Shown here one piece after another: positions 54,011 to 63,527 of a stretch of DNA of 64,000 nt. The stretch is taken from contig NZ_AP028156.1 of assembly GCF_033096465.1 (NCBI RefSeq), positions 618,501 to 682,500 of the forward strand. The letters are read 5' to 3'. Source of the DNA: Blautia luti. GTDB lineage: Bacteria > Bacillota > Clostridia > Lachnospirales > Lachnospiraceae. Made by a program: the position numbers and the translations under genes. The notes under the pieces were generated by a model. That model did not search any database. It saw only the letters and a program-made list of their open reading frames with translations, and had not been told where the DNA came from. Within the stretch, counting starts at the first letter, position 1. Every line of letters starts with the position of its first letter.

Positions 54011-56653
54011 TCAATAATAATCAATCTGGTAAGAGGAATCATCCTCTCCGCCGCTGTCACCGCCATCATCGTTATCACCAGTGTTATCGCCATCACCGCC
54101 GCCATTATCATCGCCGCCGGTATTATCTGTATTATCACTGCCGCCATCACCGTTATCAGTATTATCACCGTTGCCGGTGTCATCGGTTCCGGTATTGTCG
54201 GTGCTGTCACTGTCTGCATCTGTTGTCTGAGATGCATCATCGGTGTTTTCTGTATCAGTGTTGCTGTAATCACTGTCATAATCGTAGTCATAACTGTCAT
54301 AATAATGCTCTTCGCAGTATTCAGTAGGCATGGTACCTACATCGAAGTATTCTGTGATCACAGGGCAGCCGGCTCTTGGCAGAAGACCTGTTTCAGAGCA
54401 TACGCTTAATTTCTCCACACTTGCAGGTTTGGTGAAATCTTTTTCAGGTAATCCTTCATGGATTCTTGTCATGACCTTTTTCCACAGAGTCTTATGGAAG
54501 TTACGGGCATAATCCGGAAGTTTCTCATTGTTATCATAACCGGACCATACTGCACAGGTATAATATGGAGTATATCCTACGAACCAGAGGTCATTATAGG
54601 CTTCAGTAGTACCTGTTTTGCCGGCAACAGCCATGTTGTCAAGCTGGCAGGCGGTACCTGTACCTTTCTTTACAACATCTTCCATGGCGCTTGTGAGCAG
54701 GTATGCTGTACTTTCTTTGATCACGGAACGTCCGGCGGAAGTATTCTCGATCAGTACGTTTCCGCTATGATCCAGGATCTTTGTGTAGTAGATCGGTTTG
54801 ATGTAGGTGCCGCCGTTAGCGATAGCTGCGTAGGAAGCACACAGTTCTATGTTTGTGACACCTCTGGTGATACCGCCAAGTGCAGTAGCAAGGTTCGCGT
54901 CACTCCATACATTGCCGTTGGCATCTGTATCTGCTTCTGTACCGTGGGCAAGTGTAGTGAATCCGAAGTTATCCAGATACTGAAGACCAAGTTCAGGAGT
55001 TACCTGCTCCAGACATTTTACTGCCACTACGTTGATGGAGTTCTGGATCGCTGTACGAATAGTAGTAGTTCCATTGTAAGAACGGGTTGCGTTGTTTACA
55101 GGAGAACCGTCCGGATATTCATAGGGTTCATCTTCGAAGGTAGTTGCTAGGCTCATACCCTTTTCATTCAGGGCAGGTGCATAGGTGGAAACGATCTTGA
55201 AGGTGGAACCAGGCTGACGTGTTGTGTCAGTAGCACGGTTCAGGGTCAGGCTGGCTGTTTTCTCCCCACGGCCGCCGATAAGAGCTTTCACATAACCGGT
55301 CTGCTGATCAATGACACTCATGGAAGACTGAGGCTGTGGTGCGAAGTTTACACGTTCTGCAACAACCTTGCTTCCGTTTGCCAGAATGTTCTCTTTATAT
55401 CTGTCCACATAAGTCTGGCCCTCTTCCGGTGAATCGAAGAGCAGATCGAAAGACGGATCTTCATTCTGGAAATACAGCTGAAGCATTTCCTTACTGTAGT
55501 TTACTTGATTGCCGTCAGGATCTGTGACAGTCAGCGCATAGTCAAGTTCGTACTGGACTTCGTCCGGGTAATTGGACGGATCGGCATATTCTTCATCCAG
55601 GATAGTCTGGATATTGGAATCCTGTGTGGTATATACTTTAAGTCCGCCGCTGTAGAGAAGGTTGGTAGCCTGAGTCTTGGTATAACCTTTGATATTCATA
55701 AGGTCGTTGATGATCTGATCTGTCAGTTCATCTTCGAAATAGGTGTAGACCGTGTTCTCTGTGCTGGAATTTTTTTCCTGAGCTGCCTGGATACGGGAAT
55801 ATATATCATCAGCCAGAGCTGCTTTGTACTGTTTCTTCGTGATGTAATTCTGATCCAGCATATGCTGGAGAACTTCTTTTCTACGTTTCTGGTTGTTCTC
55901 CGGGTTTACGATAGGATTAAAACGGGTAGGGTTCTGGGTGATTCCAGCCAGTGTTGCACACTCGGAAAGATTTAGATCCCATACATCTTTATCGAAATAC
56001 TGTCTTGCAGCAGCCTGTACACCGTATGCACCTGCACCCAGGTTGATGGTGTTCAGGTAGTTCTCAAGGATGGTATTTTTGTCCGTCTTTTTCTCTACCT
56101 GCACTGCCAGATACTGTTCCTGGAATTTACGTGTGAATTTCTCAAGCCATGTAGACTCGCTGGTCCAGTTGGTAAATACGTTATTCTTAAGAAGCTGCTG
56201 GGTAATGGTACTGGCACCCTCGGAAAAATCTCCGGTTGTGATGGCTTTCACACCTGCACGGAGAATACCTTTTACGTCAATACCGTTATGTTCATAGAAA
56301 CGTTCATCCTCGATGGCTACAACCGCATGCTGCAGATCCTCGGGGATCTGATCCAGTGTGACAGGCAGACGGTTGGAATTGGGTGCTGCCAGTTTACGGA
56401 TCTGATTGCCCTGGTCATCATACAGAAATGTGGCATAACCCAGGGGCATAATATCAATATCATTAACATCAGGAGCATTATCAATCACACCTCTGAAGGA
56501 ACCAATTCCCAGACAGGTTACTCCGATGCAGAGAGCGATCAGTGACACGAATAAAACTCTGATAAAAGAAACCCTCGCACGTTTCCCCATCATGGAGGAA
56601 CGGGAGATCAGGGAATTTCGCTTCCTGGCCGTCGATTTTTTACCGTAGTTCAT
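54011..56653 (-). CDS. Class A penicillin-binding protein (PBP1A-type)
   Basis: The product has 880 residues. After a basic cytoplasmic start there is a membrane anchor (about 30-50). The GT51 glycosyltransferase domain has AVVAIEDERFYEHNGID with the catalytic Glu and EGASTITQQLLKN. The transpeptidase domain carries SxxK in PGSTFKIV, SxN in QNSINV and KTGT in GKTGTTEAYND. It polymerises and cross-links peptidoglycan. The last 80 residues are a low-complexity Asp/Asn/Gly/Thr tail outside the cell (TDNTGTDDTGNGDNTDNGDG), ending QIDYY. The AAGGAGG site and a TATAAT lie upstream. Confidence 0.93.
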   Translation of the reverse strand: MNYGKKSTARKRNSLISRSSMMGKRARVSFIRVLFVSLIALCIGVTCLGIGSFRGVIDNAPDVNDIDIMPLGYATFLYDDQGNQIRKLAAPNSNRLPVTLDQIPEDLQHAVVAIEDERFYEHNGIDVKGILRAGVKAITTGDFSEGASTITQQLLKNNVFTNWTSESTWLEKFTRKFQEQYLAVQVEKKTDKNTILENYLNTINLGAGAYGVQAAARQYFDKDVWDLNLSECATLAGITQNPTRFNPIVNPENNQKRRKEVLQHMLDQNYITKKQYKAALADDIYSRIQAAQEKNSSTENTVYTYFEDELTDQIINDLMNIKGYTKTQATNLLYSGGLKVYTTQDSNIQTILDEEYADPSNYPDEVQYELDYALTVTDPDGNQVNYSKEMLQLYFQNEDPSFDLLFDSPEEGQTYVDRYKENILANGSKVVAERVNFAPQPQSSMSVIDQQTGYVKALIGGRGEKTASLTLNRATDTTRQPGSTFKIVSTYAPALNEKGMSLATTFEDEPYEYPDGSPVNNATRSYNGTTTIRTAIQNSINVVAVKCLEQVTPELGLQYLDNFGFTTLAHGTEADTDANGNVWSDANLATALGGITRGVTNIELCASYAAIANGGTYIKPIYYTKILDHSGNVLIENTSAGRSVIKESTAYLLTSAMEDVVKKGTGTACQLDNMAVAGKTGTTEAYNDLWFVGYTPYYTCAVWSGYDNNEKLPDYARNFHKTLWKKVMTRIHEGLPEKDFTKPASVEKLSVCSETGLLPRAGCPVITEYFDVGTMPTEYCEEHYYDSYDYDYDSDYSNTDTENTDDASQTTDADSDSTDNTGTDDTGNGDNTDNGDGGSDNTDNTGGDDNGGGDGDNTGDNDDGGDSGGEDDSSYQIDYY

Positions 56654-56874
56654 GTTAGACCTCCTTTATAATCCGTTCTATTATATCAAATATAAATAGG
56701 TAAATAAAGCAAAAAAATAAAAATTCATAATTGATTATGCTGTTTTGTGTAATATAGTATACACAGTGCTGGTGTATTTCTGTAATTCATGGTAAACTGT
56801 AGCTGTGACAGCAGGGCCGGAAAGGTTCAGAGAATGGTACCTGCGGACGTGAGATCAGGCTGGAGGCATGAAAA

Positions 56875-57531
56875 ATGTTAGAGAAATATAAGACAGTTTA
56901 CGAAGGCGGTGAAGGCGAGATGGTGGAGAAAAAGTCCAGGTTTATCGCTACAGTGCGCCCCGTATCTACCGAAGAAGAGGCACTTGCTTTTATAGAAGAA
57001 ATGAAGAAGAAATACTGGGATGCCAGACATAACTGCTATGTATATTCTGTGGGAAAGAACCGGGAATACACCAGATGCAGTGATGACGGAGAACCATCCG
57101 GAACAGCAGGCAGACCAATGCTGGATGTGATCCTGGGAGAAGATATTTACAATGTGGCAGCAGTAGTCACCAGGTATTTCGGAGGGGTTCTTCTGGGGAC
57201 CGGCGGACTGGTGCGGGCATATTCCGGAAGCCTGCAGGAAGGATTGAAAGATAGTACTGTTATCGAGAAAATACATGGAATTTCCATGGAGATCATCACA
57301 GATTATACCGGAATTGGTAAGATCCAGTATATAGCGGGGGAAAAGGGACTTCCCATTTTAAGCAGTGAGTATACAGACAGAGTGACCCTGCAGCTTCTGA
57401 TACCGGCAGACCAGGTTCAGGCTGTGGAGAAAGCTGTCACAGAAGGCACCAGCGGCCGGGCGAAAATGAAAAAAGAGAAAGACCTGTATTATGCTGTGAT
57501 TGATGGAGAAGTAAAAGTTTTCGACGATTAA
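56875..57531 (+). CDS. YigZ/IMPACT-family protein
   Basis: The product has 218 residues. The UPF0029 core (DARHNCYVYSVG, CSDDGEPSGTAGRPML, VVTRYFGGVLLGTGGLVRAYSGS) is unmistakable, followed by the DUF1949-like C-terminal ferredoxin-type domain. Family members are linked to translation and ribosome function, but their reaction is not settled. The start follows GGAGG by 11 nt. A 120-bp leader upstream has some GC-rich stems that I could not assign. Confidence 0.9.
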   Translation: MLEKYKTVYEGGEGEMVEKKSRFIATVRPVSTEEEALAFIEEMKKKYWDARHNCYVYSVGKNREYTRCSDDGEPSGTAGRPMLDVILGEDIYNVAAVVTRYFGGVLLGTGGLVRAYSGSLQEGLKDSTVIEKIHGISMEIITDYTGIGKIQYIAGEKGLPILSSEYTDRVTLQLLIPADQVQAVEKAVTEGTSGRAKMKKEKDLYYAVIDGEVKVFDD

Positions 57532-57551
57532 GAGACGATAAGCCAGAATAT

Positions 57552-57593
57552 AAAAAAGACTTCGGAGTTTCACAGAATCCGAGGTCTTTTTTA
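57552..57593. terminator. Bidirectional terminator between the YigZ gene and ppiB
   Basis: AAAAAAGACTTCGGA pairs with TCCGAGGTCTTTTTT around an 11-nt loop. Confidence 0.9.
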
Positions 57594-57675
57594 TGTCAGC
57601 AGAAACTACCGTCGGCAGCTACTGCTGAGTTTTTATGAAATGATGTCAGTGATAATATCAGTGATCTGAAAAGGA

Positions 57676-58194
57676 TCAGCATTTCTCCGGTTCCGGATAA
57701 TCAACTCCGAAAGTATCCACTGTCATGGATTTGATCTTCTGCTCATCCAGAGGACGGTCACTGTAGTCTGTATCCTCTTCTGCAATACGGTTTACCACAT
57801 CCATACCTTCTGTGATCTTACCGAAAGCTGCATAAGCACCATCAAGATGTGGAGCATCTTTGTGCATGATAAAGAACTGGCTTCCTGCAGAGTTTGGATG
57901 CATGGCTCTGGCCATGGAAAGAACACCTGCTGTATGCTTTAAGTCATTTTTAAATCTGTTCTGGGTGAATTCACCCTTAATGCTGTATCCCGGGCCGCCC
58001 ATTCCGGTTCCGTCCGGGCATCCACCCTGGATCATGAAGCCGTTGATGACACGGTGGAAGATCAGTCCGTTGTAGAAGCCTTTTTTTACAAGGCTGATGA
58101 AATTATTTACTGTATTCGGTGCAATCTCAGGATATAATTCAGCCTTCATCACATCGCCGTTTTCCATGGTAATTGTTACTACCGGATTTGCCAT
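57676..58194 (-). CDS. ppiB: Cyclophilin-type peptidyl-prolyl isomerase
   Basis: This 172-residue cytoplasmic cyclophilin has FHRVINGFMIQGGCPDGTGMGGPGY with the catalytic Arg, then AGVLSMARAMHPNSAGSQFFI and HLDGAYAAFGKI. It has no signal peptide. Length and motifs are standard. It is divergent from tsaE with about 90 bp between the start codons, so the two promoters share that space. Confidence 0.95.
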   Translation of the reverse strand: MANPVVTITMENGDVMKAELYPEIAPNTVNNFISLVKKGFYNGLIFHRVINGFMIQGGCPDGTGMGGPGYSIKGEFTQNRFKNDLKHTAGVLSMARAMHPNSAGSQFFIMHKDAPHLDGAYAAFGKITEGMDVVNRIAEEDTDYSDRPLDEQKIKSMTVDTFGVDYPEPEKC

Positions 58195-58286
58195 AGTTAG
58201 ATTCTCCTTTTCAAAAAGTATTGTATTTCCCTGTTCGCTCTATTATAATATGCAAAGAACAATTCTGCAAGAAAAAGGTGGAAAAG

Positions 58287-58718
58287 ATGATTATAGAGAC
58301 AAATACCCCTCAGGAAACTTTTGCTGTGGGAAAAAAGATTGGAGAGAATGCCAGACCAGGGCAGATCTATACGCTGACCGGTGACCTGGGAGTGGGGAAA
58401 ACAGTTTTTACCCAGGGTGTGGCAGCAGGACTTGGCATTGATGAACCGATAAACAGCCCGACCTTCACCATTATCCAGGAATACGAGAGAGGACGTCTGC
58501 CACTGTATCATTTCGATGTTTACCGCATCGGAGATATTGAGGAGATGGAAGAGATAGGTTATGATGATTATTTCTTCGGACAGGGGATCTGCCTGATCGA
58601 ATGGGCGAATCTTATAGAGGAAATACTGCCGGATGATCTGATCCGTATAACCATCGAGAAGGATCTGGAGAAAGGCTTTGACTACCGCAGGATCACTGTG
58701 GAAGGTCTGGATATATAA
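58287..58718 (+). CDS. tsaE: tRNA t6A synthesis ATPase TsaE
   Basis: This 143-residue P-loop protein has GDLGVGKTVFTQG as Walker A and NSPTFTIIQEYERGRLPLYHFDVYR with the conserved segment. It drives the TsaBDE complex that forms t6A37 on ANN-decoding tRNAs. I start at ATG 58287, after AAGGTGGAAAAG. It is followed by tsaB and rimI in one operon. Confidence 0.95.
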   Translation: MIIETNTPQETFAVGKKIGENARPGQIYTLTGDLGVGKTVFTQGVAAGLGIDEPINSPTFTIIQEYERGRLPLYHFDVYRIGDIEEMEEIGYDDYFFGQGICLIEWANLIEEILPDDLIRITIEKDLEKGFDYRRITVEGLDI

Positions 58719-58736
58719 CAGGAGGTAGAGGATAAG

Positions 58737-59456
58737 ATGAAAATTTTGGCACTGGACAGTTCAGGAATCGTGGCATCTGTGGCAGTTGTGGAAGATGACA
58801 CATTACTGGCAGAATATACAGTTAATTACAAGAAAACACATTCCCAGACACTTCTTCCCATGCTGGATGAGATTGTGAAAATGACAGAACTTGATCTGGA
58901 GAGCGTGGATGCTATTGCAGTGGCAGCAGGACCGGGATCATTCACAGGACTCCGTATCGGTTCCGCTACAGCCAAGGGACTTGGTCTTGCACTGAAGAAA
59001 CCGTTGGTAGCAGTACCTACTGTAGATGCACTGGCATATAATTTATACGATGCACAGGGACTGGTATGCCCTGTCATGGATGCCAGAAGGAAACAGGTAT
59101 ATACAGGAATTTATAAATTCGAGAACCATCAGCTGGTAACTGTAAAAGAACAGTGGGCAGCTCCCATGGAGGAACTGATCGAAGAGCTGAATGAGCGTGG
59201 AGAGACTGTGATCTTTCTCGGAGACGGAGTTCCGGTATTTCGTGAGATGATCCAGGAGAAGCTGAAAGTGCCGTATTCCTTTGCACCGGCTCATCTCAAT
59301 AAACAGCGCGCAGCAGCAGTGGCAGCATTGGGAATGATCCATTATAAAGAGGGCAGAACAGAAACTGCCGAAGAGCATACACCGGAATATCTTCGTCTTT
59401 CCCAGGCAGAACGGGAACGTGCAGAAAGAGAAAAGGCGCAGAAAACAGAGAAATAA
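58737..59456 (+). CDS. tsaB: tRNA t6A synthesis protein TsaB
   Basis: This 239-residue ASKHA-fold protein opens ILALDSSGIVASVAVVE and has GPGSFTGLRIGSATAKGLGLAL, typical of TsaB. It is the scaffold partner of TsaD, whose gene begins 4 kb downstream. The C-terminus is unusually charged (AERERAEREKAQKTEK). It lies 18 bp after tsaE with a GGAGG site. Confidence 0.94.
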   Translation: MKILALDSSGIVASVAVVEDDTLLAEYTVNYKKTHSQTLLPMLDEIVKMTELDLESVDAIAVAAGPGSFTGLRIGSATAKGLGLALKKPLVAVPTVDALAYNLYDAQGLVCPVMDARRKQVYTGIYKFENHQLVTVKEQWAAPMEELIEELNERGETVIFLGDGVPVFREMIQEKLKVPYSFAPAHLNKQRAAAVAALGMIHYKEGRTETAEEHTPEYLRLSQAERERAEREKAQKTEK

Positions 59457-59484
59457 AAGAGAAACAAAGAATAAAGGAAGAACT

Positions 59485-59931
59485 ATGATCTTAAGAGAAA
59501 TGCTCGTAGATGATCTGGATCAGGTGATGGAGATCGAAACAGATCTGTTCCATGTTCCCTGGACCAAAGAAGGATTTTTTACCTTCCTGACCAGGGAGGA
59601 TGCCATGTTTCTGGTAGTAGAAGAAAAGGGGAAGATCCTTGGATACTGCGGTCTGCTCATGGTATTGGACGAAGGGGATATCACCAATGTGGCAGTACGA
59701 AGAGACAGGCAGAGAGAAGGAATCGGCAATTTCCTGATGGAAAGCCTGATCCGTCTGGCTGACCAGCAGGGAGTGACTACCATCCATCTGGAAGTCCGGG
59801 TTGGAAACGCTACAGCCATCCGGCTGTATGAACGGATGGGATTTACCAGGGATGGGATCCGTAAAGGATATTACAGTGACCCTGTGGAGGATGCTCTTCT
59901 TATGACCAGACATCCACAGAACAACAGATAA
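59485..59931 (+). CDS. rimI: Ribosomal-protein-alanine N-acetyltransferase RimI
   Basis: This 148-residue GNAT protein has VAVRRDRQREGIGNFLMESL (acetyl-CoA loop with RxxGxG) and LEVRVGNATAIRLYERMGF, the RimI signature. It acetylates the N-terminus of ribosomal protein S18 or similar targets. ATG 59485 has AAAGGAAG upstream. Its last 61 bp overlap the end of the opposing YfhO gene. Confidence 0.92.
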   Translation: MILREMLVDDLDQVMEIETDLFHVPWTKEGFFTFLTREDAMFLVVEEKGKILGYCGLLMVLDEGDITNVAVRRDRQREGIGNFLMESLIRLADQQGVTTIHLEVRVGNATAIRLYERMGFTRDGIRKGYYSDPVEDALLMTRHPQNNR

Positions 59932-62378
59932 ATAAGTGCCAGCAGGCTGATCACACAGCCGGCGGTTTTACCGGGTGCATGAAATTTAACAGTGATTTCA
60001 TGCGCCCCCTTTTTTATGGGAAATCCCAGAAAGGATTTGTTCACACATTCGGGAGTAACTTTTTCCCCATCAACGAAGGCTGTATAACCATCAGCCCAGA
60101 CAAAGGAAGTAACGAAATAACCGTCCTGATCCATATTCAGGGAACCTTTCAGAAGTACATTTCCCGCTGAGTCTCCCAGGTCAGAAGAATGGAAAGGAAC
60201 CACTCCGGGATTGTGGATCGCGGAAACCGGAAGCAGATATGCCCGGATATTTGAGAGCTTATAATCTCCTGCGGAATATTTGATGCGGAGTGTATCAAAA
60301 GCTTCCGGAGAGGAAAGCAGGTAGGTAAATTCTGCATTTCCGTTGGGATAAGGGGCGTCTGCTCCGGAGAGACAGTTTCGGATACCGTTGATTGTGATGG
60401 AAACATCCTGGGCTCCCTGGTGTTCCACATGGAAAAAAAGAAGCAGAACCTGATCTTTGACAGTGAACGGAAGCTTCTTTTTATCTGTCTTTTCTGTGGA
60501 AGGGGCGTTTTGCCTGAAAAGATCAGAAGGGAGAGTACAGGACTTCATCTGTGAAGTATAGGCAGTCTCTTTTTCAGGATTGGATACAATGGTGCGGCTG
60601 ACAATAGTATCCAAGTTTTCCGGGTAGGAGAGCTGGTCAAAAGATTCTTCGCTTATGAGTGCAGTACTTCCGTAAGCAAGAGGGAGAACCTGATCATTTT
60701 CAGCCAGGACCTGCTCGTTTTTTTCTGCCAGTATGCGGTAGCCGGTGGGGATTTTGCCGGTATTTGTCTGGATATACCGCACGCCCATCAGATACTCCTG
60801 AAAAGGGTTGGCGTCTGCATTTAAGGCAACACGGTTCCGGATGCTCACCGGCATTTTCAGAATGTCATAAAACAGCTGAGAATAACGGTAATTGGATACT
60901 GATGAATAAACAGAACTTTTTTTCTGTGTACCTGTGTAAACGTAGTTGGTGCTGGTCATAGGTCTGGACAGGATGTCCATGCGGGAATCTGAGTCCGGAC
61001 AGAGGGTATTTATCTCAGTGGCAGTAAAAGAACCGGAGTCCTTCAGGGAAGGAAACTGTTCTGTCTGAGAAGTGGAAAGATATAACAGCCCCGGGGTGAT
61101 GAACAAAACCATGGAGCAGAGCAGGGCGGACAGCGGCTTACATTTATCTGCCAGATAAAGTTCCTGTAATACAAACAGGAGCAGGAAGAGGGCATCCAGA
61201 AACATAAATGGCCAGTAGCCGGGCTTTTTTACCAGACACTGGATCAGTACAGGAACCAGACAGACCAGGGCGAGGGGAAGGCTGTGCTGTATCTGTTTCG
61301 AAAGGATCTCTTCAATAGTTAGGGCAGTCATCCACAGGATCAGAGGCAGAAAAGGAATGAGACATTTGGGCCGCACGTACAAAGTCCCGTTCAGGATCCA
61401 GTAACAGATGTCAAAAAGCAGCAGGCACAGCAGGATCAGAGAAAATGGCCGTGTCTTACGTCTGCGGATACTCAGAAACAGGCAGTACAGACAGATTAGG
61501 GAAAGCCCGCAGCCATAAGGACTGTACAGGATACTGTCCATGGTAAGGTTGGGCGCCAGGATCTCCAGAAATGTGGCAGCGCGGACACTTTTGCGGGTTT
61601 CCAGAACGGCCAGTGCAGTAGGAAACAGCAGAACCATGGAAAGAAGGAGCGAAAGAGCCACGGAAAAGAGATATTTTTTCCAGAGGAGATACTTCTCTGA
61701 CCGCGTGTGTGTTTTCAGCTGAAAATATAAATACAGACTGACAGATACAAAGCATGCGGGAAAGAAATAAAAACTGTGGATAAGTATCATAAAAAAACCT
61801 GCTGTCAGCCCGAAATGTGGAAGCCATTTCCGCCTGTTCGCACTCTTGCAGAGATTATCTGCTGCAAAAAATGTAAGGAGCAGAAAAGGCAGAAAATTTA
61901 CAAACATGATCTGTCTGTGGGCCTGAAACATACAGCCGGAACATCCGTACAGGAAGGAGGCGGCAAAACAGCAAAAAGCCCGGATGTGTTTCCGGCGGAG
62001 CCAGAAATACAGAAGCCAGGTGCCGGCCAGGATTTCTGCTATGGCATAGATCTGCAGAATGACTGCTGTGGATATATGAGGCAGAAAACAGGAGAGCAGT
62101 ACATCCGGCCGGAGAAATCCATAATAGGAAATATTAAAAAAGCTGCCGCCTCCACCCAGATGCATATAATCCGGTACAAGGCTGCCAGATGAGAGAAATT
62201 GTTTACGCATATAATCTGCGATGGCCACATGCTGGCACAGCCAGTCTACTTCTGAGCCGAACATGCTGCCGGAAGGAACGGAAAGAAAGATCAGTCCCAG
62301 GATGCAGACTGTAAGGAACAGTGGAAAAAACAGATCAGATCTGAATGATCTGGAAAATTTTAATTTACGGGTATTCAT
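59871..62378 (-). CDS. YfhO-family membrane protein
   Basis: The product has 835 residues with about 12-13 membrane helices in the N-terminal two thirds and a large extracytoplasmic C-terminal domain, closing with one more helix (AGCVISLLALIYLLFCGCLVI). The start is the ATG at 62378, preceded by AAAGGA; an upstream in-frame ATG at 62492 is less likely. YfhO proteins of B. subtilis and Listeria are linked to glycosylation of lipoteichoic acid and other surface polymers. It reads toward rimI with a 61-bp tail overlap. Confidence 0.87.
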   Translation of the reverse strand: MNTRKLKFSRSFRSDLFFPLFLTVCILGLIFLSVPSGSMFGSEVDWLCQHVAIADYMRKQFLSSGSLVPDYMHLGGGGSFFNISYYGFLRPDVLLSCFLPHISTAVILQIYAIAEILAGTWLLYFWLRRKHIRAFCCFAASFLYGCSGCMFQAHRQIMFVNFLPFLLLTFFAADNLCKSANRRKWLPHFGLTAGFFMILIHSFYFFPACFVSVSLYLYFQLKTHTRSEKYLLWKKYLFSVALSLLLSMVLLFPTALAVLETRKSVRAATFLEILAPNLTMDSILYSPYGCGLSLICLYCLFLSIRRRKTRPFSLILLCLLLFDICYWILNGTLYVRPKCLIPFLPLILWMTALTIEEILSKQIQHSLPLALVCLVPVLIQCLVKKPGYWPFMFLDALFLLLFVLQELYLADKCKPLSALLCSMVLFITPGLLYLSTSQTEQFPSLKDSGSFTATEINTLCPDSDSRMDILSRPMTSTNYVYTGTQKKSSVYSSVSNYRYSQLFYDILKMPVSIRNRVALNADANPFQEYLMGVRYIQTNTGKIPTGYRILAEKNEQVLAENDQVLPLAYGSTALISEESFDQLSYPENLDTIVSRTIVSNPEKETAYTSQMKSCTLPSDLFRQNAPSTEKTDKKKLPFTVKDQVLLLFFHVEHQGAQDVSITINGIRNCLSGADAPYPNGNAEFTYLLSSPEAFDTLRIKYSAGDYKLSNIRAYLLPVSAIHNPGVVPFHSSDLGDSAGNVLLKGSLNMDQDGYFVTSFVWADGYTAFVDGEKVTPECVNKSFLGFPIKKGAHEITVKFHAPGKTAGCVISLLALIYLLFCGCLVIRRASSTGSL

Positions 62379-62567
62379 GGAAATATCCTTTCTGTCAGGT
62401 GCTGATAAATAAATAAGGAAAATGCTGAAGGAATCCGAAAGGACCCCGCTACAGATTCCTATATTGTATAACGAAACATATCCGGGATTCAATTCATTTT
62501 ATTCACACTTGTTTTGAAATGGCAATTGTGATAAACTTTGCCACAGGAGAAAATCAGGAGGAAATTT

Positions 62568-63479
62568 ATGTTAGATGTATGTTTGGTTGGAACCGGAGGA
62601 ATGATGCCTTTGCCCAGAAGATGGCTGACTGCTCTTATGACAAGATATAATGGAAGCAGCCTTCTTATCGACTGCGGTGAGGGAACTCAGGTGGCAATTA
62701 AAGAAAAAGGATGGAGTTTCAAGCCTATTGATGTGATCTGTTTTACCCATTACCACGGGGATCATATCAGCGGACTTCCGGGACTGCTTCTTACCATGGG
62801 AAATGCAGACCGTACAGAACCGCTGACTCTGGTAGGACCCAGAGGCCTGGAACGGGTGGTTAATGCTCTCCGCGTGATCGCTCCGGAGCTCCCTTTTGAG
62901 ATTAAATTTATAGAGATCACACAGCCGGAACAGGTGATCGAACTGAACGGATACCGTATTACGGCTTTTAAAGTGAATCATAATGTACTTTGCTATGGAT
63001 ACACGCTGGAGATCCTCAGACAGGGGAAATTTTCTGCAGAGAGAGCGAAAGAACAGGAGATCCCGCTGAAATACTGGAATCCCCTTCAGAAAGGACAGAC
63101 CATCGAGGCAGATGGGATCACCTATACGCCTAATATGGTTCTTGGCCCGGCCAGAAAAGGGATCAAGCTTACTTATACTACAGACACCAGACCTACAGAA
63201 TCCATACTGCGCAATGCAACAGGTTCAGATCTTTTCATCTGTGAGGGAATGTACGGCGAGGATGATAAGGCAGATAAAGCAAGAGGTTATAAGCATATGA
63301 CATTCCGGGAGGCAGCAGTTCTTGCCCGCGATGCCGGAGTAGAGGAAATGTGGCTGACCCATTACAGCCCGTCACTGGTAAGACCGGATGAGTTTATGGA
63401 TAAAGTAAGAGAAATTTTTCCTAATGCATATCCTGGAAAAGATGGAAAGAGCATAGAACTGAACTTCGAAGAAGAGTAA
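62568..63479 (+). CDS. rnz: Ribonuclease Z
   Basis: This 303-residue metallo-beta-lactamase-fold enzyme has HYHGDHISGLPGLL as the metal motif, GVEEMWLTHYSPSL toward the end and an exosite-like GFG substitute. It processes tRNA 3' ends. ATG 62568 follows AGGAGG; the track of the frame upstream to 62538 has no site. The first metal motif is TxHxHxDH (FTHYHGDH), as in RNase Z. Confidence 0.92.
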   Translation: MLDVCLVGTGGMMPLPRRWLTALMTRYNGSSLLIDCGEGTQVAIKEKGWSFKPIDVICFTHYHGDHISGLPGLLLTMGNADRTEPLTLVGPRGLERVVNALRVIAPELPFEIKFIEITQPEQVIELNGYRITAFKVNHNVLCYGYTLEILRQGKFSAERAKEQEIPLKYWNPLQKGQTIEADGITYTPNMVLGPARKGIKLTYTTDTRPTESILRNATGSDLFICEGMYGEDDKADKARGYKHMTFREAAVLARDAGVEEMWLTHYSPSLVRPDEFMDKVREIFPNAYPGKDGKSIELNFEEE

Positions 63480-63527
63480 CGTAATGAAGATCCGATAAGG
63501 ATCAGTATATAAATAGAGGAATAAAAG

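Noticed and set aside
54030..54300. CRISPR-like or tandem repeat array
   Set aside because: The repetitive look comes from GAC/AAC/GGT codons of the PBP tail; there are no uniform repeats and spacers. No CRISPR array or cas gene was seen in the window.
56755..56874. Small structured RNA (SRP-like) before the YigZ gene
   Set aside because: A GGGCCGGAAAGG stretch recalls SRP RNA, but the flanking conserved helix and tetraloop order do not fit.
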